This document shows, piece by piece, positions 57,994 to 64,000 of a stretch of DNA of 64,000 nucleotides. The first letter of the stretch is position 1. Each line of letters starts with the position of its first letter. The stretch covers positions 1,426,001-1,490,000 of the forward strand of contig NZ_AP027130.1 in assembly GCF_027925145.1 (NCBI RefSeq). The letters run 5' to 3'. The DNA is from Thermodesulfomicrobium sp. WS (GTDB lineage Bacteria; Desulfobacterota; Desulfovibrionia; Desulfovibrionales; Desulfomicrobiaceae). Position numbers and translations under genes: made by a program. The notes under the pieces are model-generated. The model ran no database searches and was not told the origin of the DNA. It was given only the letters and a program-made list of their open reading frames with translations.

Positions 57994-58827
57994 CTACACC
58001 GGCGGATTCAGGGCACGAGCGAGCTCTTCTTCGTCCATGACAAAACCCTGTTCGGCCCCCGGAAACGTGCCTTGGCGTACCTGTTCGGCAAAGGTGGCAA
58101 TACCCTTCGTGGCCAGAGTGCCCAAGTCCGCATAGCGGTACACAAACTTGGGTGCCTGCCGGGGGTACATGCCGAGAAGATCATGCCATACGAGCACCTG
58201 GCCGTCGCAATGAGGGCCTGCGCCGATGCCGATGGTCGGGATGTGCAGCCGCTCGGTGATGACGCGAGCAAGAGGGATGGGGACGCACTCCAAAACCACC
58301 ATAAAGGCCCCGGCAGCCTCGAGGCTCTTGGCGTCTTCCAGCAATGCCCGGGCCTGAGCCGCAGTTTTGCCTTGCACGCGAAACCCACCCAAGGCCGTGG
58401 CCGATTGCGGGGTCAGGCCAATATGGCCGCACACCGGCACGCCGGCACGCACGATGGCCTCCACATGGACGGCCACATTGCGGCCACCCTCCAGCTTGAC
58501 CGCGTGGCAGCCGCCTTCTTGCACCAGGCGGCCAGCCCGCTCCACGGCGCAGGCTACGGAACTCGTGCTCCAAAAGGGAAGATCGCCCACGATAAAGGTA
58601 TCCGTGGCCCCGCGCCGCACTGCCTGGGTGTGGCGAACCATATCGTCCATGGTCACCGGCACCGTGGAGTCATGGCCAAGCACCACCATGCCCACGGAGT
58701 CGCCCACCAAGATGAGATCCACCCCGGCCTGTTCTGCAAAATATGCGGATGGATAGTCATAGGCTGTCACCATGACGAGCTTATGACCCTGGACCTTGGC
58801 CTGGGCGAACTCCAGCACGCCTTTCAT
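57994..58827 (-). CDS. panB: Ketopantoate hydroxymethyltransferase
   Basis: Enzyme of 277 aa making ketopantoate from ketoisovalerate and methylene-tetrahydrofolate, the first step of pantothenate synthesis. Family segments seen are MVTAYDYPSA, LVGDSVGMVVLG with metal-binding Asp, VKLEGG with the catalytic region, and GHIGLTPQS. The start overlaps the panD stop (ATGA). It is the last gene of the perM-DUF2721-panC-panD-panB operon. Confidence 0.95.
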   Translation of the reverse strand: MKGVLEFAQAKVQGHKLVMVTAYDYPSAYFAEQAGVDLILVGDSVGMVVLGHDSTVPVTMDDMVRHTQAVRRGATDTFIVGDLPFWSTSSVACAVERAGRLVQEGGCHAVKLEGGRNVAVHVEAIVRAGVPVCGHIGLTPQSATALGGFRVQGKTAAQARALLEDAKSLEAAGAFMVVLECVPIPLARVITERLHIPTIGIGAGPHCDGQVLVWHDLLGMYPRQAPKFVYRYADLGTLATKGIATFAEQVRQGTFPGAEQGFVMDEEELARALNPPV

Positions 58828-59177
58828 GGCCGCACCTCGTGGACGACATTGTGGCGATCCACCAGCACCACCCGCGGCTGATGCTGGATCATCTCTTCCA
58901 GAGTCATCTGGGCATAGGCCGCGATGATGAGTAGATCCCCAGGCATGGCCAAACGGGCGGCCGCGCCATTGACGAGAATCTCTTGGTCATTTCCTGCAAT
59001 GGCATAGGTGGAGAACCGGGCCCCAGTGGTTACGTTGTACACATCCACCCGCTCATTCGGCACGATTCCAGAAACCTCCAGCAATTTTGGACAAATGGCA
59101 ATGGAACCTTCGTAATCCAGGCAGCTTCCGGTCACCGTGACCCGGTGCAGTTTCGCCCATAACATGGTTCGGAGCAT
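58824..59177 (-). CDS. panD: Aspartate 1-decarboxylase (pyruvoyl enzyme)
   Basis: Enzyme of 117 aa that makes beta-alanine from aspartate. The self-cleavage site Gly24-Ser25 is present in LDYEGSIAI, at exactly the usual position, which also confirms the start at 59177; Ser25 becomes the pyruvoyl cofactor. Lys9 and the YNVTTGARF segment fit the family. AGGA lies 8 bases upstream. It is between panC and panB. Confidence 0.95.
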   Translation of the reverse strand: MLRTMLWAKLHRVTVTGSCLDYEGSIAICPKLLEVSGIVPNERVDVYNVTTGARFSTYAIAGNDQEILVNGAAARLAMPGDLLIIAAYAQMTLEEMIQHQPRVVLVDRHNVVHEVRP

Positions 59178-59224
59178 ACAAGTATCCTTAAGGGAGTGCA
59201 CTCCCGAGGTGGTGATGTGGGGTG

Positions 59225-60070
59225 TTATCCAATGCAAAGGTTATCGATGAGACGTGCCTTGCCCAGAAAAAGCGCCACTGCTGCCAAGGTGGGCGGCTCC
59301 ACCTGGGTGCGTGGCACCAAGGTGTCTGGATGGACGATCTCTAGGTAGTCGAGCCTGCCGAGGGGCAGATGCTCGGCAAGATAGCGCAGGCCGGCTCCTT
59401 TCAGGGCGTCCACATTCCGCTCTCCACCCGCCACACGCTGGCGGAGATTCTGGAGCATGGCAAAAAGGGCCGGGGCCTGGGCGCGTTCTTCGGCCGTCAA
59501 ATAGACATTGCGTGAGCTCATGGCCAGCCCGTCGGGCTCCCGCACGGTGGGGCAACCGACGATCTCCACCGGACAGGAGAGGTGGCGCACCATGGCGCGG
59601 ATGACGGCTAGTTGCTGCCAGTCCTTCTCGCCAAAAAAGGCGACATGCGGCTGCACGATCCAGAAAAGTTTGGTCACCACCGTGGCGACTCCCCGAAAAT
59701 GCCCGGGCCGTGATGCCCCGCAAAGTCCCTGGGAGAGATGCGGCACTTCCACCCAGGTGTCGTGGTCTGGGGTGTACATATCCTGCGCTTGCGGACAAAA
59801 AACGAGGTCCACGCCGTGCGCTTGCGCCAAGGCCAGATCGTTTTCGAGGTTGCGCGGGTAGCGCTCCAGGTCTTCGTTCGGGCCAAATTGCGTGGGATTC
59901 ACAAAGATGGAGGCCACCACCTTGGAGCACCGCTGCCGGGCGGCATCAAGCAGGCTCACGTGTCCTGCGTGCCAATATCCCATGGTAGGGACGAAGCCCA
60001 CCTGCTGCCCATGGCAGCGCCACTGCATGACCTCTTCACGGACAGCGTCGGGATGGCGCAGAATCTTCAT
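59225..60070 (-). CDS. panC: Pantothenate synthetase
   Basis: Enzyme of 281 aa joining pantoate and beta-alanine with ATP. The nucleotidyl-transferase HIGH-type motif is seen as MGYWHAGHVSLL near residues 29-40, followed by SIFVNPTQFGPNEDL, FGEKDWQQL near residue 150 and the KMSKS-like region MSSRNVYL near residue 185. The start at 60070 overlaps the DUF2721 stop (ATGA). With panD and panB it completes the pathway. Confidence 0.95.
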   Translation of the reverse strand: MKILRHPDAVREEVMQWRCHGQQVGFVPTMGYWHAGHVSLLDAARQRCSKVVASIFVNPTQFGPNEDLERYPRNLENDLALAQAHGVDLVFCPQAQDMYTPDHDTWVEVPHLSQGLCGASRPGHFRGVATVVTKLFWIVQPHVAFFGEKDWQQLAVIRAMVRHLSCPVEIVGCPTVREPDGLAMSSRNVYLTAEERAQAPALFAMLQNLRQRVAGGERNVDALKGAGLRYLAEHLPLGRLDYLEIVHPDTLVPRTQVEPPTLAAVALFLGKARLIDNLCIG

Positions 60071-60504
60071 GCCCTCTCCCCTCCCTCTTGTTTGCGCGTG
60101 GAAAGCGGCTCTTGAGCGGTCCACAATTCATGCAGCTCTATGTCCAACGCCCGCGTGGACAGGAAGATTTCCATGGCCGAAACCACCAAGGATGCCATAA
60201 GCAGGACGAGACTTGCGGCGAATACCCATTTTCCGAGAACGAACCATCCTTCAAAGAGGAAAAACATGCACACCACGCAACATAGCAGGCTCAAGATGCC
60301 CAAAAGTTGCATCAGGCGGATGAGTCGCACCCTGCCGAGAAGACTTGCGATTTGTTGACGCACTCCAGATGCCTGTTCATGCCGGTAGCGGTCGTACAGG
60401 GAGCGGATACGTGTGGACAGGGCCAAAAAACGGTTCGTATAAGCTAAGAGCAGCAACGAGAGCGTCGAAAACAGCAGTGCAGGGGTAGTCAGGGTGATTT
60501 CCAT
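60067..60504 (-). CDS. DUF2721 family membrane protein
   Basis: Protein of 145 aa with three membrane segments (about residues 8-26, 66-85 and 92-112) and a cytoplasmic Arg-rich loop in between (RIRSLYDRYRHEQ), as in the DUF2721 family. Function unknown. It lies in the pantothenate operon and overlaps the panC start by four bases. Confidence 0.75.
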   Translation of the reverse strand: MEITLTTPALLFSTLSLLLLAYTNRFLALSTRIRSLYDRYRHEQASGVRQQIASLLGRVRLIRLMQLLGILSLLCCVVCMFFLFEGWFVLGKWVFAASLVLLMASLVVSAMEIFLSTRALDIELHELWTAQEPLSTRKQEGGERA

Positions 60505-60543
60505 GATACCGACCTTGTTGGGATGGAAAAAATCGGGGGCTAC

Positions 60544-61671
60544 CTAAAGGGGAACGGTGGTATTGTCCAGACGCGCGCCTTCGTCATTGGCGATCAGGCG
60601 GCGCCAATAGGCAAAGACCAGACAGGTGAGCGGCAGGGCGAGGAGCAGGCCCAAAAACCCCAGCAAACTGCCCCATACGGAAAGGGAGAGCAGCATCCAC
60701 GCTGGGGAGAGCCCCATGGCCTTGCCCAAAAAGCGCGGCACCAGCACCATATCCTGAATGGCCTGGACAACGGCAAAGACCACCAGCACGAGCCCCAACA
60801 CCGTCCAAAACGACGTCCCGGTCTCCAGGGCGTGTACCCCGGCCAACAGCACGGCAGGCACAAATCCTACCATCTGGAGATAGGGCACCATGTTGAGCAG
60901 ACCCAGAAAGAGCCCCAGGACCACGGCCAAAGGCAGCCCGATGAGACCGAAACCAATGGCAAAAAGGATGCCCACGGTGCCGGCCACCAGGGCTTGGCCG
61001 CGGAAATAGCGGCTCATGGCGGTATCGAATTCCGCAAGAAATTCGAGTACCGGCTGCCGCCAGGCCGCAGGAAGCACGGCGTGCCAGCGCTGGCGCAACG
61101 AGTGGAAATCCAAGAGCAAGAACACGGTGTAGAGCCCAATGACCAGCACCACGGCCACGGCCATGACCATGCTGTAGGCGCCGCTGATCAGCCCCATGAT
61201 CCCAGGAACGATACGGCGAAGCGCTCCTTGGGCCATGGAGAGCACACTATCACTGCGCAAGAAGTCCTGCACTTCGGGGCTGGTCAAGACACCGCGCACA
61301 GCTTCCCAGACGTCGGGAGGGAGCCGCTTGGCGGCCTCGGCGGCCAGGCGGGAGTTGGAGAGCATCTCTTGGGCCAGTCGTGCCATATGCGCGACTTCCC
61401 GGGCGATCATCGGGGTGATGAGCGCTCCAGCCAAGACCAATGCCACGATGGCGCCCAAAAGCACCACGGCAATGGCCACGCTCCGATAGCGCACCCGCGC
61501 CTCCACCCACCCTACCAGAGGATCGAGGACGTAGGCCAAAAGCAACCCGATAAGAAAAGGAATGATCGCGTCACTGAGCGCCCCCAGCAGCCGGACTGCG
61601 CCCCAAATCACGGCAGCGGCCAAGGCCAGGCGCACGGTGCGATCAAAGGTCCACGGCTCACGACCGAGCAT
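60544..61671 (-). CDS. AI-2E/PerM family transporter
   Basis: Inner-membrane protein of 375 aa with about eight membrane segments. The N-terminal hairpin is ALSDAIIPFLIGLLLAYVLD and the C-terminal LSVWGSLLGFLGLLLALPLT is strongly conserved in this family. Members have been tied to autoinducer-2 export and to Na+/H+ exchange, so the substrate is uncertain. GGAGG precedes the start. It is the first gene of the perM-DUF2721-pan operon, divergent from htpG. Confidence 0.85.
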   Translation of the reverse strand: MLGREPWTFDRTVRLALAAAVIWGAVRLLGALSDAIIPFLIGLLLAYVLDPLVGWVEARVRYRSVAIAVVLLGAIVALVLAGALITPMIAREVAHMARLAQEMLSNSRLAAEAAKRLPPDVWEAVRGVLTSPEVQDFLRSDSVLSMAQGALRRIVPGIMGLISGAYSMVMAVAVVLVIGLYTVFLLLDFHSLRQRWHAVLPAAWRQPVLEFLAEFDTAMSRYFRGQALVAGTVGILFAIGFGLIGLPLAVVLGLFLGLLNMVPYLQMVGFVPAVLLAGVHALETGTSFWTVLGLVLVVFAVVQAIQDMVLVPRFLGKAMGLSPAWMLLSLSVWGSLLGFLGLLLALPLTCLVFAYWRRLIANDEGARLDNTTVPL

Positions 61672-61757
61672 CGTTCCTCCAGGGTCTCACTTGACAGCTT
61701 CCGATGGCCTCTTACCTATCGAGGCAGCACACCCTACCCCGTTGGAGGAACACATCC

Positions 61758-63641
61758 ATGACGCAAACGCAAGAGATGGAATTCAAGACCGAGATTCGAC
61801 AGCTTTTGGAGATCATCACGCATTCCATCTATACCAGCCGAGAGATCTTCCTGCGCGAGCTCATCTCCAACGCCTCGGACGCATTGGACAAGCTGCGCTT
61901 CGAACAGGCCCGCGGCGCCGACATTGAAGACCCAGACGCCGAACTCGCCATCCGCGTCACCACCGACGCCGACGCTCGCTCCATCACCATCACCGACACC
62001 GGTATCGGCATGACCCAAGAGGAGGTCATCACCAACATCGGCACCATCGCCCATTCCGGGACCGCAGCATTTCTCGCCAAGGCCAAGGAAAGCGGCGCGG
62101 ACGCCTCCACCCTCATCGGCCGCTTTGGGGTGGGCTTTTACTCGGTCTTCATGGTGGCAGAGCGCGTGGTCCTGCGCACCCGTTCGGCTACGCCCAATGC
62201 CAAGCCCGTGGAATGGATTTCCACCGGTCAGGGCTCCTACTCCATCCGCGAACTCGATGAGGCCCTGCCCCGTGGCACCTCCATCCACATCCACCTCAAG
62301 GAAGACGCCGCCGAGTTCGCAAACAAAGACCGCCTGGCAGCCATCATCAAAAAGCACTCCAATTTCGTCTCGTTTCCGGTGTATGTGGATGGCGAGAAGG
62401 TGAATACCGTACCGGCCCTGTGGCGGGAAAACAAGTTTTCCATCACCAAGGAACAGTATAGCGAATTTTATCGCTTCCTCACCCTGGATTCCGAAGACCC
62501 GACACATACCATTCACATCAATGTCGATGCGCCGGTGCAGTTTTCGGCGCTCCTCTTCATCCCGCCCAAGACCATGGATGTGTTCGGCATCGAGCGCGAC
62601 GCCCACGGCCTGGATCTCTACGTGCGCCGTGTGCTCATTCAATCCAAGAACAAAGACCTCATCCCCGAATATCTCGGGTTCGTGCGTGGCGTGGTGGACA
62701 CCGAAGACTTGCCCCTCAACATCTCCCGCGAGACCTTGCAGGAGAACCGTGTCATTCGCAAAATCGCCCAGACCATCACCAAACAGGTCCTCGGGGAACT
62801 GCACAAGTTCGCCCAAGACCAGGAACGGTACGCTGCTTTTTGGAAAGAGCACAGCAAGCGCTTCAAAATGGGCTATGCAGACTTCGCCAATCAGGAGGCC
62901 TTTGCGGAGCTCCTGCGTTTCCACTCCTCGGCGGCTTCCGACCCCGATGCCCTGGTTTCTCTGGAAGAATACGTGGGCCGCATGCAGGAAGGCCAAAAGG
63001 CCATCTACTATATCTCCGGCCCATCCCGGGAAGCCATTGAAAAGAACCCCCACGTGGAGATCTTCCGCACCAAGGGGGTCGAATTGCTCTACCTCTTCGA
63101 CCCTATCGACGAGTTCGTCATGGAGGCCGTGCGTCGTTACCGGGACTTCCCTCTCGAGGCCGCGGAAAACGCGGATCTCCGCAAATTGGAAAACCTCCCC
63201 GATACGACCCCCGACGACGCGGCGGCCGCCACTGCTTCGGCACAAGCGGAAGACATGGAGGCCTTGCTGACGGTCATGCGCCGTGTCCTCAAAGACCGAG
63301 TGACCGAGGTGCGCGCATCCAAGCGCCTCAGCCACAGCCCTGCCTGCTTGGTGAGTCCCGATGGATCCACCTCGCAGATGCACCGCATCATGCAGATTTT
63401 GGCCAAGGATACCTCCATTCCGCAAAAAGTCCTGGAGGTGAACCCCAAACACCCATTGGTGCACAATCTGCAGAAGATGGCCCAGCACAGCCCGGACGAC
63501 CCCTTCTTGGCCATGGCGGTGGAAGGCATCTTCGAGGCGGCCCTGCTCCAGGACGGCTACCTGGCGGATCCGCACTCTTTGGTGGAGCGGACGTACCGGC
63601 TCCTGGAAGAGGCCAGCGCCTGGCATGCGCCCAAGGAGTAA
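61758..63641 (+). CDS. htpG: Molecular chaperone HtpG (Hsp90)
   Basis: Hsp90 chaperone of 627 aa, full length. The N-terminal ATPase has REIFLRELISNASDALDKLR, DTGIGMTQEE and IGRFGVGFYSVFMV. The middle domain includes PLNISRETLQEN with the catalytic Arg, and the C-terminal dimerisation domain is present. The ATG at 61758 has GGAGG 11 bases upstream; a frame extending 54 bases earlier lacks a good site. The gene is followed by a spacer of 98 bases and the selenoprotein gene. Confidence 0.95.
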   Translation: MTQTQEMEFKTEIRQLLEIITHSIYTSREIFLRELISNASDALDKLRFEQARGADIEDPDAELAIRVTTDADARSITITDTGIGMTQEEVITNIGTIAHSGTAAFLAKAKESGADASTLIGRFGVGFYSVFMVAERVVLRTRSATPNAKPVEWISTGQGSYSIRELDEALPRGTSIHIHLKEDAAEFANKDRLAAIIKKHSNFVSFPVYVDGEKVNTVPALWRENKFSITKEQYSEFYRFLTLDSEDPTHTIHINVDAPVQFSALLFIPPKTMDVFGIERDAHGLDLYVRRVLIQSKNKDLIPEYLGFVRGVVDTEDLPLNISRETLQENRVIRKIAQTITKQVLGELHKFAQDQERYAAFWKEHSKRFKMGYADFANQEAFAELLRFHSSAASDPDALVSLEEYVGRMQEGQKAIYYISGPSREAIEKNPHVEIFRTKGVELLYLFDPIDEFVMEAVRRYRDFPLEAAENADLRKLENLPDTTPDDAAAATASAQAEDMEALLTVMRRVLKDRVTEVRASKRLSHSPACLVSPDGSTSQMHRIMQILAKDTSIPQKVLEVNPKHPLVHNLQKMAQHSPDDPFLAMAVEGIFEAALLQDGYLADPHSLVERTYRLLEEASAWHAPKE

Positions 63642-63739
63642 TATCAAGGAGTTCTATAGAGAAAAGTTCTTTGCATTGACACACCTAAGGTTCCTCGCTA
63701 GCCCGAGGTCTCTGGCATCATCAATTTGAGGAGGTCTTC

Positions 63740-64000
63740 ATGTTTGCACTGAGCAAGGCCGCAAAGGAGCAGTTGGATATGCACTTTGCGGGAAAGGATG
63801 TATCCCCCATCCGCGTCTATATCGCCGCTGGCTGAGGGGGGCCGCGGTTGGCCCTCGCTCTGGATGAGCGAAAAGACGGCGATACGGTCCTGGATGTGGA
63901 TGGCTATACGTTTCTGGTCGAAACGAACCTGCTTCAGGAAGTGGCTCCCATTCGCGTGGATTTCAACCACCACTATGGCTTCAATGTGCAGTCGCGCCTG
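63740..64000 (+). CDS. HesB/IscA-like selenoprotein (TGA read as selenocysteine; runs off window)
   Basis: GAGGAGG lies 6 bases before the ATG at 63740. The translation runs MFALSKAAKEQLDMHF, then SPIRVYIAAG, a TGA as codon 32 (63833-63835), then GGPRLALALDE, and continues without a stop to the window end, with the HesB/IscA-type VDGYTFLVETNLLQE and GFNVQSRL. In HesB/IscA proteins a Cys stands at this place (CGG), and a HesB-like selenoprotein with UGG is known in Deltaproteobacteria. The product may bind or deliver iron-sulfur clusters or metal; its true role is not known. A TTGACA at 63676-63681 may be part of a promoter. Standard gene callers would stop at the TGA. Confidence 0.87.
63836..63871 (+). 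promoter_or_regulatory. Candidate bacterial SECIS element
   Basis: Directly after the TGA two hairpins can form in the mRNA. The first pairs about 63834-63843 with 63850-63856 around a six-base loop; the second pairs 63855-63860 with 63866-63871 around a UGGAU loop, 26 bases after the Sec codon. Distance and a G in the apical loop fit the requirements for SelB binding. Which of the two is used is not known. Confidence 0.5.

Noticed and set aside
1-64000. tRNA, rRNA, CRISPR arrays and intact insertion sequences
   Set aside because: Gaps between genes are short and were read on both strands; no cloverleaf, repeat-spacer pattern or transposase was seen.

Overview
The window is a piece of a GC-rich chromosome that looks like a sulfate-reducer-type Desulfobacterota, most probably Desulfovibrionales. 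The signs are a Desulfovibrio-type NrfA remnant, a HesB/IscA-like selenoprotein with an in-frame TGA, a DHH-CBS-poly(A)-polymerase fusion beside a separate HD-type Cca, and many tightly packed genes joined by ATGA overlaps. This taxonomic call is inference from gene content and has not been searched.

Positions 1-15332 hold a complete type I BREX phage-defence operon, all on the + strand with overlapping or nearly touching genes: brxA, brxB, brxC, a methyltransferase pglX split into two overlapping frames, an AAA ATPase plus DUF4276 (TOPRIM-like) pair, pglZ and brxL. The brxL product ends in what looks like a MIT_C (phospholipase-D-like) domain instead of a Lon protease domain. A REP-like palindrome of a kind familiar from Beta/Gammaproteobacteria sits in frame inside pglX, so the operon was probably acquired by transfer. 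Right after it lies only the last quarter of nrfA (15573-15974) with its intact terminator: the island edge, where nrfA was truncated.

Positions 16023-63641 are core chromosome. In order: a P2-type cation ATPase; a chemoreceptor followed directly by cca; a DUF202 protein and citrate synthase; a Pat-type protein acetyltransferase divergent from acetyl-CoA synthetase; a CopZ-like chaperone; a 1499-aa glutamate synthase; cysK-epsC for cysteine synthesis behind a structured intergenic region; a minus-strand group with LapA-like protein, mutS, a lipoprotein, lysA and a TPR lipoprotein; an amino-acid ABC transporter with a HIT protein; xerD with the DHH-CBS-PAP fusion; folK with small envelope and PilZ proteins and an M23 peptidase; ybbP-ybbA divergent from tesA and an RluA-type synthase; lolA; an MFS carrier; the perM-DUF2721-panC-panD-panB pantothenate operon; and htpG.

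The window ends in a HesB/IscA-family selenoprotein gene (63740 onward). Its TGA at 63833-63835 would be read as selenocysteine with the help of hairpins immediately downstream. A standard annotation would cut or miss this gene.

No tRNA, rRNA, CRISPR array or intact insertion sequence was seen. No gene-free stretch exceeds about 280 bases. The larger gaps are 15333-15572 (island edge), 18723-18984 (divergent promoters, nothing else recognised) and 33240-33515 (structured region).
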